Source of the DNA: Pseudodesulfovibrio aespoeensis Aspo-2
GTDB taxonomy: Bacteria; Desulfobacterota; Desulfovibrionia; Desulfovibrionales; Desulfovibrionaceae
Reading direction: 5' to 3'
NCBI RefSeq assembly: GCF_000176915.2
Contig: NC_014844.1
Location: 2,108,001-2,172,000 of the forward strand
DNA: 64,000 nucleotides
The first letter of the stretch is position 1. The number at the start of each line of letters is the position of its first letter. Position numbers and translations under genes: made by a program. The notes under the pieces were generated by a model. That model made no database searches, was not told the origin of the DNA, and saw nothing but the letters and a program-made list of their open reading frames with translations. Below, piece by piece: positions 1 through 9,901 of this stretch.

Positions 1-1
1 A

Positions 2-652
<651 letters not shown>

Positions 653-727
653 GCTTTTTGGATACGTCCGGGCGGGTACGGTGCGCGCCTGGGTCTTCGG
701 ACGAACTCAACGATTGAAGGAGTGGAA

Positions 728-1552
728 ATGAGAGTCCTCAAAATCAGTGTTCTGGCCGCCCTGCTTGTCATGGCCGCCACCGTGGCCTTTGCCGGTCCCA
801 CCTACGACCGGGTCATGTCCACCAAAGTCGTCAAAGCCGGCATGTCCAACCAGGGCATCCCCGGCGGTTTCATCAACGACAAGAACGAATGGGTCGGCTT
901 CGACGTCGACATGGCCACCGAGATCGCCAAACGCCTCGGCTGCACCCTGGAAAAGGTCGTGGTCAACAACAACACCCGCGTCTCCTTTGTCCAGACCGAT
1001 CCGCCCAAGGTCGACATGGTCCTGGCTAACATGACCCACAAGCGCGAGCGCGACCAGAAGATCGATTTCTCCATCACCTACTTCTTTGACGGCCAGAAGT
1101 TCCTGGCCAAGAAGGGTGCGGTCAAGGACGTCAAGGATCTGGCCGGGATGAAGGTCGGCTCCATGCAGGGCACCACCTCCATCGTCAACGCCACCGAATA
1201 CCTGAAGAAGCTCGGCAACCCCGACCCCAAGGTCATCGGTTACGACGGTGAAATCGCCATGTTCGAGGCCCTGCGCTCCGGTCGCGTCCAGGCCATCTCC
1301 ACCGACTCCACCATCCTGCTCGGCTACGCTGCAAAGGTTCCCGGCCAGTTCGAGCTGGTGGGCGACTTCATCTCTGACGAGCCTTACGGCATCGGCCTGC
1401 CCCAGGATGATTCCGCATGGCGCGACATCATCAACTTCACCATCCAGGACATGTGGAAGGATGGCACCTACATGACCATCTACAACAAGTGGTTCGGCCC
1501 TGACACCGACTACCCCTTCCCCATGACCGAAAAGATTGAGCTGTGGCCCTAA
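728..1552 (+). CDS. Periplasmic amino-acid-binding protein (SBP_bac_3)
   Basis: The product is a 274-residue extracytoplasmic solute receptor of the polar amino-acid family. A Sec signal peptide of about 22 residues ends at AFA|G, and family motifs follow: VGFDVDMATEIAKRL near residue 55-70 and MTHKRERDQKIDFS near residue 105-118. There is no lipobox cysteine, so it should be a soluble periplasmic protein, unlike the lipoprotein receptor at 54066. I chose the ATG at 728 because AAGGAG (717-722) sits 5 bases upstream; an in-frame GTG at 722 falls inside that site. It lies between its ATPase and its permease. The substrate (glutamate, aspartate or similar) is inferred from the family only. Confidence 0.92.
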   Translation: MRVLKISVLAALLVMAATVAFAGPTYDRVMSTKVVKAGMSNQGIPGGFINDKNEWVGFDVDMATEIAKRLGCTLEKVVVNNNTRVSFVQTDPPKVDMVLANMTHKRERDQKIDFSITYFFDGQKFLAKKGAVKDVKDLAGMKVGSMQGTTSIVNATEYLKKLGNPDPKVIGYDGEIAMFEALRSGRVQAISTDSTILLGYAAKVPGQFELVGDFISDEPYGIGLPQDDSAWRDIINFTIQDMWKDGTYMTIYNKWFGPDTDYPFPMTEKIELWP

Positions 1553-1574
1553 GCTGATTGCTTGAGCCAAACCT

Positions 1575-1607
1575 GGTCCCGGAGCACCCTGCTCCGGGAC
1601 CTTTCTT
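1575..1607 (+). terminator. Intercistronic hairpin after the binding-protein gene
   Basis: A perfect 11-bp stem (1575-1585 with 1591-1601) encloses a 5-base loop and is followed by TTTCTT. It sits between the receptor and permease genes of one operon. It is probably a partial terminator or a 3' stabiliser that keeps receptor mRNA in excess over permease mRNA. The same arrangement occurs in the second transporter operon at 54953. Confidence 0.75.
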
Positions 1608-1618
1608 CAGGGAAACGC

Positions 1619-3385
1619 ATGTTCAAGAGATATATCGAGAAAATCTGGATCCAGAATATCACCCTGCTGGCATTGTTCGGTCTGGTGACCTATTATTTCG
1701 CCTTTGTCTTTGAATTCAAATACGATTTCAACTGGGCTGTCTTCACCACCGAAGGTCAGTACGGGCACATGGGCAAGCTCATGCTCGACGGCCTGGGGCT
1801 GACCATCACCATCACCATTTACTCCGCAGCCATAGCCCTTGGCCTGGGCACCATCTTCGGTCTGGCCCGGCTCTCCAGCTTCAAGCCGGTCTACTGGTTC
1901 GCCACCAGCTATGTGGAGCTTTTCCGCAACACGCCGCTGCTCATCCAGCTCTTTTTCTGGAATTTCGCCCTGCCCTATGCCTTTCCCGAGGAAATCCGCA
2001 TCCAGCTCTTTGATATGAATTTCGAATTCTGGACAGCGACCATCGGCTGCGGCATCTTCACCGGCGCCTTCATGGCCGAGATCATCCGGGCCGGAATCCA
2101 GTCCATCCCCAAAGGGCTCCTGGAGGCGTCCTATTCCTCCGGTCTGAACTTCAGCCAGACCCTGCGCAAGATCATCCTCCCCCTTTCCTTCAGGGAGATC
2201 ATCCCGCCCCTGGGCAGCGAATTCCTCAACAACATGAAGAACACCTCCCTGGCCATGACCATCGGTGTTGCCGAGCTCTGCTGGTCCATGCAGGAGGTCT
2301 ATTCCCTGACCTACCACACCTTCGAGGCCATGACCGTGGCCACGGCGGTCTATAGCTGCCTTTCCCTGTCCATTGCAGGCATCCTGAATCTGGTGAACAT
2401 CCGGCTCAAAATCCTACCCAAGGGCCAGGAGCCTTTCCTGCGCAAGATCGCGGACTTCATCTTCCTGCCCCTGAACCTCCTCGGCAATGGCCTTGAGCAT
2501 ATCCTGTGGCATTTCCGCAAGGCACCCGATGCGACAAAGACGCTCTCCCTCATGCGCCGGATGCTGCGCTTTTCCGGCAAGGGGTTGACCCTTTCCTCCA
2601 AGGGGCTCTTTGTGGCTGTCCTTGCGTATCTCACCTACAAAACCGGTCTGGCCGTAGCCGGATTCAATTTCGAAATCATTTGGAGCAACCTGCCGACGCT
2701 GCTCATCTGGCGGTTTCCCGATGGCGATCCCACGGAATTCTTCCACGGCCTCGGCGGTCTGTCCGGCTCGGTCCTCATCGCCGTCATCTCCATCATCGGC
2801 AGCTTCTTCATCGGGCTTCTGGTAGGCATGGGCAGGACGGCAAAGAATCGGATCTTCCGGATTCCCAGTACCGTGTACATCGAATTCGTCAGGAGCATCC
2901 CGCTCATTCTGGTCATCTTCTGGACCAATACCGTCATCTTCGGCATCGTCTTCAAGATCGACATCCAGACCTTCTGGGCCGGCACCATCGCCCTGACCTT
3001 CTTCTTTGCCGCCTATATCGCCGAAACCGTGCGCGGCGGCATCGAGAACATCCCGGTGGGCCAGGTGGAGGCGGCCACGGCTTCGGGCCTGGGCTACTTT
3101 CAGATCATGCGCAAAATCATCCTGCCCCAAGCCCTCAAGCAGATGCTCCCCGCCCTGGTGGGCATGTTCATCGCCGCCTTCAAGGACACCTCGCTGGTCT
3201 ATATCATCGGCGTCACGGAGCTGACCCGGGCGGCCTACGCCATCAACAACCGGATCATGATCTACCCCTTTGAAATCTTCACCACCGTGGCCATGCTCTA
3301 CTTCGTGCCCAGCTACCTCATGAGCCAGTACGCCAAACGGCTGGAACGCAAACTCAGCCCCGAGAACGTCAAAATCGAGATGTAG
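1619..3385 (+). CDS. Fused double-permease subunit of amino-acid ABC transporter
   Basis: The product is a 588-residue inner-membrane protein carrying two complete HisM/GlnP-type permease domains in one chain. Domain 1 spans about residues 50-270 and has an EAA loop near LLEASYSSGLNFSQTLRK. A linker with extra hydrophobic segments follows, then domain 2 at about residues 385-580 with the EAA loop QVEAATASGLGYFQIMRK. Most members of this family are single-domain proteins of about 220-250 residues working as a heterodimer, so this looks like a GltJ-GltK-type fusion. The frame is open from a TTG at 1562, but that start lies ahead of the intercistronic hairpin; ATG 1619 is preceded by AGGGAAA and is preferred. 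The ATPase and receptor genes lie upstream. Confidence 0.9.
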   Translation: MFKRYIEKIWIQNITLLALFGLVTYYFAFVFEFKYDFNWAVFTTEGQYGHMGKLMLDGLGLTITITIYSAAIALGLGTIFGLARLSSFKPVYWFATSYVELFRNTPLLIQLFFWNFALPYAFPEEIRIQLFDMNFEFWTATIGCGIFTGAFMAEIIRAGIQSIPKGLLEASYSSGLNFSQTLRKIILPLSFREIIPPLGSEFLNNMKNTSLAMTIGVAELCWSMQEVYSLTYHTFEAMTVATAVYSCLSLSIAGILNLVNIRLKILPKGQEPFLRKIADFIFLPLNLLGNGLEHILWHFRKAPDATKTLSLMRRMLRFSGKGLTLSSKGLFVAVLAYLTYKTGLAVAGFNFEIIWSNLPTLLIWRFPDGDPTEFFHGLGGLSGSVLIAVISIIGSFFIGLLVGMGRTAKNRIFRIPSTVYIEFVRSIPLILVIFWTNTVIFGIVFKIDIQTFWAGTIALTFFFAAYIAETVRGGIENIPVGQVEAATASGLGYFQIMRKIILPQALKQMLPALVGMFIAAFKDTSLVYIIGVTELTRAAYAINNRIMIYPFEIFTTVAMLYFVPSYLMSQYAKRLERKLSPENVKIEM

Positions 3386-3421
3386 CCCCCGTGGGCACAC
3401 GGAAAACCAAAGGAGACACCC

Positions 3422-3826
3422 ATGAGCAAGACCATCATGCAACGCCTAAGAAAAGGCGAAGACCTCGTGGCTGAACTGGGCCGCGTCTGTCGCGAAAACG
3501 GTATCACCCGCGGCTCCATCCAGGTCATCGGGGCCATGGAGCAGGCCCGGCTGGGCTACTACCACCAGGACGCCCGCAAGTACGAGACCCACGCCATCGA
3601 CCACCATGTCGAGATCCTGGCCGGGATCGGCAATGTCTCGCTGCTCGACGGCGAGACCTTTGTCCACCTGCACCTGACCTTGAGCGACGCCGCCTGCCAA
3701 TGCCTGGGCGGCCACGCCATGGAGGGCAACATCATCTTCGCCGCCGAGGCCATCATCACCGAGATCCCCGGCGAGGCCCTCAACCGCGTCTTTGACGAAC
3801 CCACCGGCCTCAAGCTCTGGGGCTGA
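3422..3826 (+). CDS. PCC/DUF296 domain protein
   Basis: A 134-residue protein consisting of a single PCC (DUF296) domain, the small trimeric fold also found in plant AT-hook proteins. The conserved histidine-rich core is visible as VHLHLTLSD (about residues 81-89), followed by CLGGHAMEGNI. A clear AAGGAG lies at about 3410-3415, 7 bases before the ATG. It is 36 bases after the permease stop and ends before a strong terminator, so it may be the last gene of the transporter operon. The molecular function of bacterial stand-alone PCC proteins is poorly defined; DNA binding is only assumed by homology. Confidence 0.85.
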   Translation: MSKTIMQRLRKGEDLVAELGRVCRENGITRGSIQVIGAMEQARLGYYHQDARKYETHAIDHHVEILAGIGNVSLLDGETFVHLHLTLSDAACQCLGGHAMEGNIIFAAEAIITEIPGEALNRVFDEPTGLKLWG

Positions 3827-3854
3827 TCACACCGCAACTCCCCAACCAGACCAC

Positions 3855-3889
3855 AAGCCCTCCCCGGCACCCGCTGCGGAGGGCTTTTT
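3855..3889 (+). terminator. Rho-independent terminator
   Basis: A 9-bp stem (3855-3863 pairing with 3878-3886) with a 14-base loop is followed by a T-run. It closes the transporter/PCC operon. Confidence 0.88.
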
Positions 3890-3991
3890 CATGCCCTGCC
3901 AGCGGGAAAACTTCGGTCGCCCGTGCGCAAATTCTGTACACTCGCGAAACAAAGCCAATAACATTCCTAGCAAATACAGGTGATTAAAACT

Positions 3992-4007
3992 TGGCATACC
4001 CTTTGCG
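3992..4007 (+). promoter_or_regulatory. Sigma-54 (-24/-12) promoter of cytochrome c3
   Basis: The sequence TGGCATA-CCCT-TTGCG carries the invariant GG (3993-3994) and GC (4005-4006) separated by exactly 10 bases, which is the RpoN promoter signature. The predicted start of transcription is near 4018, giving a leader of about 32 bases before the ATG at 4050. It implies control by an ATP-dependent enhancer-binding activator. I did not recognise an activator site upstream. Confidence 0.8.
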
Positions 4008-4049
4008 ACACTCCAGGCGACACAGTCCATCAACACCCGGAGGATTCCC

Positions 4050-4439
4050 ATGCATCGCATCCTGCTCACTATCGCCGCCTGTTTCCTGATTCTGGCCGCC
4101 ACCCCGGCCCTGGCCGCGCCCCCCGCGCCTGCGGACATGCGCCTCGCGCCGCCGCCGTCCATGCAGGCCACCAAGGCTCCGGTCGATTTCTCCCACGACC
4201 GGCACGGCAAGGCCGCAATCGACTGTGCCACCTGCCACCACACCTGGGACGGCAAGGGCGCCATCGCCAGCTGCGCCGCAGCGGGCTGCCACGACCAGCC
4301 GGGCAAGAAGGAGTCCACGACCTTCTACGCCGCCTTCCATGCCAAGGATTCCACGGCCAGTTGCCTCGGCTGCCACAAGGACATGGTCAAGCAGGGGCGC
4401 AAGGCGCCTGTGGCCTGCAAGGATTGCCACGCCAACTAG
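4050..4439 (+). CDS. Tetrahaem cytochrome c3 (class III)
   Basis: A periplasmic multihaem electron carrier that typically shuttles electrons between periplasmic hydrogenases/formate dehydrogenases and transmembrane redox complexes in sulfate reducers. The precursor is 129 residues with a signal peptide ending at ALAA (about residue 23). Four haem sites are visible: C59-x2-C62-H63, C75-x4-C80-H81 (the wide spacing typical of cytochrome c3), C105-x2-C108-H109 and C123-x2-C126-H127. The extra axial histidines are present at H49, H52, H64 and H97, so all eight ligands for bis-His haems exist. GGAGG lies about 7 bases before the ATG. The gene is monocistronic, with a sigma-54-type promoter and a terminator shared with leuB. 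Confidence 0.95.
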   Translation: MHRILLTIAACFLILAATPALAAPPAPADMRLAPPPSMQATKAPVDFSHDRHGKAAIDCATCHHTWDGKGAIASCAAAGCHDQPGKKESTTFYAAFHAKDSTASCLGCHKDMVKQGRKAPVACKDCHAN

Positions 4440-4482
4440 AGACCGGACGCACGGGTCGGGCAAGCCAGGCACCATGACATAA

Positions 4483-4520
4483 CAGGGCCGACACGCACTC
4501 TGTGCGCGTCGGCCCTGATT
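4483..4520. terminator. Hairpin between convergent cytochrome c3 and leuB
   Basis: A 16-bp stem (4483-4498 with 4502-4517, one mismatch) lies between two convergent genes. The flanking T-tract is weak on the plus strand, but the position suits a bidirectional terminator. Confidence 0.65.
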
Positions 4521-4560
4521 CGTTGCATTCCGTGGCCGGACTGGTGTCCGGCAGCGAACG

Positions 4561-5631
4561 CTAGATGTTCGCCAGTACGGCCTCGGCCATTTCCGTGCAG
4601 CCCACGAGGCGGCAGCCCGGCTGCATGATGTCGCCGGTGCGGTAGCCCTGTTCCAGGGCCTGCTCCACGGCGGATTCGATGCAGTCCGCCTCCTCGGCCA
4701 TGGCAAAGGAGTGGCGCAGCATCATGGAAACCGAGAGGATGGTGGCCAGGGGGTTGGCCTTGTCCTGGCCCGCGATGTCGGGCGCGGAGCCGTGGATGGG
4801 CTCGAACAGGCCGGGGTTGGCCTCGCCCAGGGACGCGGACGGCAGCATGCCGATGGACCCGGTGATGGCCGCGGCCTCGTCCGAGAGGATGTCGCCGAAC
4901 AGGTTGCCCGTGACCATCACGTCGAATTGGGACGGGTCGCGCACCAGTTGCATGGCCGCGTTGTCCACATACATGTGCGACAGCTCGATGTCCTCGTAAT
5001 TCCTGGCGTGCTCATCAATAACCACCTCGCGCCAGACCCTGGACACGTCAAGCACGTTGGCCTTGTCCACGGAACAGACCCGGCTTGAGCGCTTGCGCGC
5101 GGCCTCGAAGGCGACCCGCGCGATGCGCCGGATCTCGTGCTCCCGGTAGACCATGGTATTGAAGCCGAAGCGCTCGCCGTCCTGCATGCCGTCGAACCTC
5201 GGCTCGCCGAAGTAGATGCCGCCGGTCAGCTCGCGCACGACCATGACATCAAGCCCGCGCGCCACGATGTCCGGGCGCAGGTAGCAGGCTTCGGTCAATT
5301 GCTTGAACAACGTGGCCGGGCGCAGGTTGGCGAAGAGCTTCAGCTCCTTGCGGATGCCGAGCAGCCCTTTTTCGGGCCGGATGGCCGGGTCGATGGTGTC
5401 CCACTTGGGGCCGCCCACAGCGCCCAGCAGCACGGCGTCGGAATCCTTGCATTTGGCCACCGTGTCCGCCGGAAGGGGCACGCCCGTGGCGTCGATGGCG
5501 CAGCCGCCGATGAGCGCCTCGGTGGTTTCACATGCGCGGCCATGTTTGGCCGCCACCTTGTCGAGCACGCGCATGGCCTGGGCCACGATCTCGCGGCCAA
5601 TGCCGTCTCCGGGCATAACGCAAATCTTCAT
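4561..5631 (-). CDS. leuB: 3-isopropylmalate dehydrogenase
   Basis: Oxidatively decarboxylates 3-isopropylmalate to 2-oxoisocaproate with NAD+, the third step of leucine synthesis. The product has 356 residues, the normal size. Family landmarks are the N-terminal [17 protein letters not shown] near residue 90, [13 protein letters not shown] with the catalytic tyrosine near residue 140, the metal-binding [12 protein letters not shown] near residue 245, and [12 protein letters not shown] near residue 277. GGAGAG lies just upstream of the ATG. It is the last gene of leuA-leuC-leuD-leuB, 38 bases after leuD. Confidence 0.97.
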   Translation of the reverse strand: MKICVMPGDGIGREIVAQAMRVLDKVAAKHGRACETTEALIGGCAIDATGVPLPADTVAKCKDSDAVLLGAVGGPKWDTIDPAIRPEKGLLGIRKELKLFANLRPATLFKQLTEACYLRPDIVARGLDVMVVRELTGGIYFGEPRFDGMQDGERFGFNTMVYREHEIRRIARVAFEAARKRSSRVCSVDKANVLDVSRVWREVVIDEHARNYEDIELSHMYVDNAAMQLVRDPSQFDVMVTGNLFGDILSDEAAAITGSIGMLPSASLGEANPGLFEPIHGSAPDIAGQDKANPLATILSVSMMLRHSFAMAEEADCIESAVEQALEQGYRTGDIMQPGCRLVGCTEMAEAVLANI

Positions 5632-5669
5632 GATTCTCTCCAGTGATTTTTCCGGTTCGTCCTGCGCCG

Positions 5670-6161
5670 CTAGGCGAGCCTGCGCTTGGCGTATTCCACG
5701 AGTCCGCCCTCATCCAGGATGTTCTGCATGAACGGCGGCACGGGCGCGCAGGTGATCTCGTCGCCGGTGGTCAGGTTCCTGATGACGCCGGTGGCGGTAT
5801 CGACCTCGATCCGGTCGGTGTCCCTGATCCTGGCGATGTCGTCGCCCACTTCGAGCAGCACCAGACCCATGTTGAAGCCGTTGCGGTAGAAGATGCGGGC
5901 AAAGCTCTTGGCCACCACCACCGGGATGCCCGCGCCGAGGATGGAGATGGGCGCGTGCTCGCGCGACGAGCCGCAGCCGAAATTGTCCCCGGCCACGATG
6001 ATGTCGTTGGGCTTGACGCGCTTGACCCAGCCCGCCTCAAGCCCTTCCATGCAGTTGGCGCCCAGCGTGGCGGTATCGGTGGTCACCAGGAAACGGGCCG
6101 GGATGATGGCATCGGTGTCTATGTGATCGCCCACCATGTGGGCGGTTCCGGTCACTTTCAT
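5670..6161 (-). CDS. leuD: 3-isopropylmalate dehydratase small subunit
   Basis: The swivel-domain subunit of isopropylmalate isomerase, pairing with LeuC. The 163-residue product contains the hallmark [15 protein letters not shown] near residue 58-72. The short length and its partner's 420-residue form match the archaeal-type LeuC2/LeuD2 subgroup rather than the longer enterobacterial pair. The frame is open further upstream, but ATG 6161 has AGGAGAG 4 bases before it and starts the conserved MKVTGTAHM; upstream codons overlap leuC. It lies 10 bases after the leuC stop, so the two are translationally close. Confidence 0.96.
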   Translation of the reverse strand: MKVTGTAHMVGDHIDTDAIIPARFLVTTDTATLGANCMEGLEAGWVKRVKPNDIIVAGDNFGCGSSREHAPISILGAGIPVVVAKSFARIFYRNGFNMGLVLLEVGDDIARIRDTDRIEVDTATGVIRNLTTGDEITCAPVPPFMQNILDEGGLVEYAKRRLA

Positions 6162-6171
6162 CGTCTCTCTC

Positions 6172-7431
6172 CTAGAGTTTTGCGGGGTTGATGATCTCGC
6201 CCGCGATGGCGCTGGCCGCAGCCACCCAGGGGTTGGACAGGAAAACCTCGCTTTCGAGGGAGCCCATGCGGCCCTTGAAGTTGCGGTTGGTGGTGGCCAC
6301 GGTGCGCTCCCCGCCAGCCAGGATGCCCATGTGCCCACCCAGGCACGGACCGCAGGTGGGCGGCCCGACAATGCACCCGGCGTCCATAAAAATCTCCATC
6401 AGCCCTTCCTTCATGCACTGCTTCCAGATGGTCGGCGTGGCGGGCAGGATGATGCAGCGCACCTTGGGATCGACCTTGCGGCCCTTGAGGATGGACGCGG
6501 CCTCGCGCATGTCCTCGATGCGCCCGTTGGTGCAGGAGCCAATGACCGACTGGTGGATGCGCAGCCCCGAGGTCTCGTCCACAGGCTTGACGTTGTCTGG
6601 CAGGTGCGGACAGGCCACCTGCGGGGCCATGGAAGTCACGTCGATCTCCACCAGCCGCTCGTAAACCGCGTCTTTGTCCGGGGTCATGGCCACATCGCCC
6701 AAGCGGCCCGCCTGGGCCGTATAGGCCAGGGTCTTGGCGTCCACCGGGAACAGGCCGACCTTGCCGCCCGCCTCGATGGCCATGTTGGCCATGGTCATGC
6801 GGCCCTCCACGGTCAGATTGTCCACGGCCTCGCCGGAAAATTCCAGGGCCTTGTAAAGCGCTCCGGCCACGCCGATGCGCCCGATGAGGTTGAGGATGTA
6901 ATCCTTGCCCCCGACATACTGGCCGGGCTTGCCGGTCATGTTCACCCGGATGGTGGGCGGCACCTTGAACCAGGTCTCGCCAAGGGCCATGGCCGCGCCG
7001 ATGTCGGTGGAGCCCATGCCCGTGGCAAACGCGCCCAGACCTCCGTAGGTGCAGGTGTGCGAGTCCGCGCCCACCACCACGTCGCCGGGGCCCACAAGGC
7101 CCTTCTCGGGCAGCAGGGCATGCTCCACGCCCACCTCGCCGCACTCGTAGTAATGGGTCACGCCCATGGCCTCGGCGAACTCGCGCACCACCTTGACCTG
7201 CTCGGCGGAGTCGATGTCCTTGTTGGGGGTGAAGTGGTCGCAGACCAGGGCGACCTTGTCCCGGTCAAAGACCTTATCGGCTCCCATGGCCTTGAACGAC
7301 TTGATCGCCAGGGGGGCGGTGATGTCGTTGGCCAGGACCATGGACACGCGGCACTGGATGATCTGCCCTGCTCCGGTGATCTCCTGATCCGTATGTCCCT
7401 GCAGGATTTTCTCGGCTAAAGTCTGACCCAT
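6172..7431 (-). CDS. leuC: 3-isopropylmalate dehydratase large subunit
   Basis: Aconitase-superfamily [4Fe-4S] enzyme that isomerises 2- to 3-isopropylmalate together with LeuD. The three cluster cysteines are visible in GSCTNGR and in the [13 protein letters not shown] segment. The product is 419-420 residues, the short archaeal-type form. Two starts are adjacent: GTG 7434 directly abuts the leuA stop and ATG 7431 follows it; AGGAG within the end of leuA serves either. I chose the ATG. It lies between leuA and leuD in a tightly spaced operon. Confidence 0.96.
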   Translation of the reverse strand: MGQTLAEKILQGHTDQEITGAGQIIQCRVSMVLANDITAPLAIKSFKAMGADKVFDRDKVALVCDHFTPNKDIDSAEQVKVVREFAEAMGVTHYYECGEVGVEHALLPEKGLVGPGDVVVGADSHTCTYGGLGAFATGMGSTDIGAAMALGETWFKVPPTIRVNMTGKPGQYVGGKDYILNLIGRIGVAGALYKALEFSGEAVDNLTVEGRMTMANMAIEAGGKVGLFPVDAKTLAYTAQAGRLGDVAMTPDKDAVYERLVEIDVTSMAPQVACPHLPDNVKPVDETSGLRIHQSVIGSCTNGRIEDMREAASILKGRKVDPKVRCIILPATPTIWKQCMKEGLMEIFMDAGCIVGPPTCGPCLGGHMGILAGGERTVATTNRNFKGRMGSLESEVFLSNPWVAAASAIAGEIINPAKL

Positions 7432-7434
7432 CAC

Positions 7435-8970
7435 TTATTTCTCCTCTTTGGCTTTTTCCAGCCTGTTCAGTGCATTGATCATGGCCAGAGCGCTCGCCCT
7501 GATGACATCGCCGTCGTTGGCGCGGCCCACGGACTTGACGCCGTCGTGCTCGATGCGCACCGCCACGCCGGCCAGGGCGTCGGACCCCTCGGTCACGGCG
7601 TTGACCGAATAGAATTCAAGTTTCGGAGACATCCCCACAAGGGAGTAGATGGACTTGAACACCGCGTCAACAGAACCTTCGCCGAATTCGCTGGTGCGCC
7701 TGATCGCGACCTCATCCCCTTCGCGGCCAAATTCCATGACCATGGCCGAATGGGGCGGCACGATGCCGGTGCCGGAGAAGACGCTCATATCCACCAGCCG
7801 GAACCGGTCGCGGCGGCGGTAGACCTTCTCCAGGATCAGGGCCTCCACGTCCTCGTCAAAGACCTGCTCCTTCTTGTCGGCCAGTTCCTTGACCGCCTTG
7901 AAGAGCACCTGCACCTGTTCGTTGTCCAGCACGTAGCCCAGTTCCTCGGCCTTCCTGCGCACCGCGTGGGAGCCGGAATGCTTGCCGATGACGATGTCGT
8001 TGCTGGTGCGGCCAATGGAGGCCGGGGTCATGATCTCGTAGGTCAGCCGGTTCTTGAACACCCCGTCCTGATGCACGCCCGACTCGTGGGCAAAGGCGTT
8101 GGCCCCGACAATGGCCTTGTTGGGCGGGATGGGCATGCCGATGATCTGCGAGAGGCGGCGGCAGGACGGGAATATCTGCTCGGTGACGATGCCGGTCTCG
8201 ACATCGTAGAGTTCCTTGCGGGTGTTCAGTGCCATGACCAGATCCTCCAACGCGGCGTTGCCCGCCCGCTCGCCAATGCCGAGTACCGTGCACTCCACTT
8301 GGCGCGCCCCGGCCCGGATGGCGGCCAGGCTGTTGGCCACGGCAGAGCCGAGGTCGTTGTGGCAGTGGACGCTGATGATCGCCTTGTCCACGTTGCGCAC
8401 ATTGTCCATCAGGTACTTGATCAGCTCAAAGTATTCAAAAGGCTGGGTATAGCCAACGGTGTCCGGGATGTTGACCACCCGCGCCCCGGCGTCGATGACC
8501 GTCTCGGTGACCTTGACCAGGAAGTCCCAGTCCGATCGCGAGGCGTCCTCGGCAGAGAACTCCACATTGTCGGTGTATGAGGCCGCGTGGCGCACGGCCT
8601 TCTCGGCCATGACCAGCACCTCGTCTGCGGTCTTGCCGAGCTTGTATTTCATGTGGATGTCGCTGGTGGCGAGGAAGGTGTGGATGCGCGGGTTCTCCGC
8701 CTCCTTGATGGCCTCCCAGCAGCGATCGATGTCACCGGTCACGGCCCGGCACAGCCCGGCCACCTGGACGTTGGAGACCGCCCTGGCGATGGCCTGCACG
8801 GCCTCGAAATCGCCCTGGCTGGCGATGGGGAACCCGGCCTCGATGATATCCACGCCCAGGGTCTCAAGCTGCCGGGCCATGCGGATCTTCTCGTCCAGAT
8901 TCATGGTCGCGCCGGGCGACTGCTCGCCGTCGCGCAAGGTGGTGTCGAACACGTATACTCTGTCAGCCAT
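7435..8970 (-). CDS. leuA: 2-isopropylmalate synthase
   Basis: Condenses acetyl-CoA with 2-oxoisovalerate, the committed step of leucine synthesis. The 511-residue product has the DRE-TIM barrel start FDTTLRDGEQSPGAT at residues 8-22, the metal-site HCHNDLG near residue 205, GIGERAGN, and a full C-terminal LeuA regulatory domain (from about residue 390) that normally gives leucine feedback inhibition. ATG 8970 is preceded by GGAGG with 5-base spacing; an upstream open frame to 9039 is non-coding. It heads leuACDB. A small hairpin lies upstream of its ribosome site, but I saw no leader peptide with leucine codons. Confidence 0.96.
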   Translation of the reverse strand: MADRVYVFDTTLRDGEQSPGATMNLDEKIRMARQLETLGVDIIEAGFPIASQGDFEAVQAIARAVSNVQVAGLCRAVTGDIDRCWEAIKEAENPRIHTFLATSDIHMKYKLGKTADEVLVMAEKAVRHAASYTDNVEFSAEDASRSDWDFLVKVTETVIDAGARVVNIPDTVGYTQPFEYFELIKYLMDNVRNVDKAIISVHCHNDLGSAVANSLAAIRAGARQVECTVLGIGERAGNAALEDLVMALNTRKELYDVETGIVTEQIFPSCRRLSQIIGMPIPPNKAIVGANAFAHESGVHQDGVFKNRLTYEIMTPASIGRTSNDIVIGKHSGSHAVRRKAEELGYVLDNEQVQVLFKAVKELADKKEQVFDEDVEALILEKVYRRRDRFRLVDMSVFSGTGIVPPHSAMVMEFGREGDEVAIRRTSEFGEGSVDAVFKSIYSLVGMSPKLEFYSVNAVTEGSDALAGVAVRIEHDGVKSVGRANDGDVIRASALAMINALNRLEKAKEEK

Positions 8971-8985
8971 TGCGTCCTCCGTTGC

Positions 8986-9003
8986 GGCCCTTTGCCAAGG
9001 GCC
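8986..9003 (-). promoter_or_regulatory. Hairpin in the leuA leader
   Basis: A perfect 7-bp stem with a 4-base loop lies just upstream of the leuA ribosome site in the 131-base pssA-leuA gap. It lacks a following T-run in the leuA direction, so it is not a plain terminator; a role in translation or processing is only inferred. Confidence 0.35.
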
Positions 9004-9101
9004 CTGAAAAAAGTTCGTGAATATGAATAAACCCGCCAACGCGCATCGTGTGCGCGGCGATCAGGGGTCAGTACGACGTACCAGTATGGGATGAGTGAGA
9101 G

Positions 9102-9860
9102 CTAGCCCAGCTCTTCCTTGGAGCTATCCCGTAGTAGTCGCTTGCCTCTGCGGGATAGTAGGAAAAGGGTGTAGAGCGGCCCGGAAACGATATAGCCCAG
9201 GAAGAAGACGAACCCCAGGAGTCTGGGACGGGAGGCGATCAGGGAAAAGACCAGGATCGCCGTGACCATCCAGCTGAAAGGATGGGCGGTGAACGCGCTG
9301 AGTTCCTTGAAGGAATAGAAGCGGATGGTGCTGACCATGAAGAAGGAGAGCACGTAGACCAGCACCAGGGTGGCGGTGGGCAAGAGCGTCTCCATGGCCG
9401 ATGCTGGCAAATACACGGTGAACAGCACCAGGGTGGCCAGGGTGCAGGCCGCAGCCGGGATGGGCAAGCCCACGAAATGTTTCTTGGAGGTGGTGGCGGT
9501 CTGGACGTTGAACCGGGCCAGCCTGAGCGCGCCGCAGGCCATGAACAGAAAGGCGGCGATCAGCCCCAGCCTGCCGAAATCCTCAAGCACCCAGAGATAA
9601 GCCATGACCGCAGGCACCACGCCAAAAGCCACCAAGTCGGCCAGGGAGTCGAGCTGGACGCCGAACTCGCTGGTGGTGTTGGTCAACCGCGCCACCTTGC
9701 CGTCCAAACCATCGAACACGCAACTCGCCAGGATGCACAGGGCACAGGAAGTAAAATCCCCCTGGATGGCCCAGATCAGTCCCAGAAAGCCGATGAACAG
9801 GCTGGCCGTGGTCAGCAGGTTCGGCAGAAGGTAGACGCTCTTGTGTCGTGGCAGGCTCAT
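9102..9860 (-). CDS. pssA: CDP-diacylglycerol-serine O-phosphatidyltransferase
   Basis: Makes phosphatidylserine from CDP-diacylglycerol and serine in the inner membrane. The 252-residue protein has several membrane segments and the CDP-alcohol phosphotransferase signature DGLDGKVARLT...EFGVQLDSLAD near residues 50-75, with the D-G-x2-A-R and G-x3-D-x3-D elements complete. It lies 41 bases downstream of psd, which uses its product, so the two form a phosphatidylethanolamine operon. The leu genes follow on the same strand after 131 bases. Confidence 0.95.
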   Translation of the reverse strand: MSLPRHKSVYLLPNLLTTASLFIGFLGLIWAIQGDFTSCALCILASCVFDGLDGKVARLTNTTSEFGVQLDSLADLVAFGVVPAVMAYLWVLEDFGRLGLIAAFLFMACGALRLARFNVQTATTSKKHFVGLPIPAAACTLATLVLFTVYLPASAMETLLPTATLVLVYVLSFFMVSTIRFYSFKELSAFTAHPFSWMVTAILVFSLIASRPRLLGFVFFLGYIVSGPLYTLFLLSRRGKRLLRDSSKEELG

Positions 9861-9901
9861 TTCTCCAACCAGATTGATCTGTTATCCAACATTCTCCGGG
9901 G

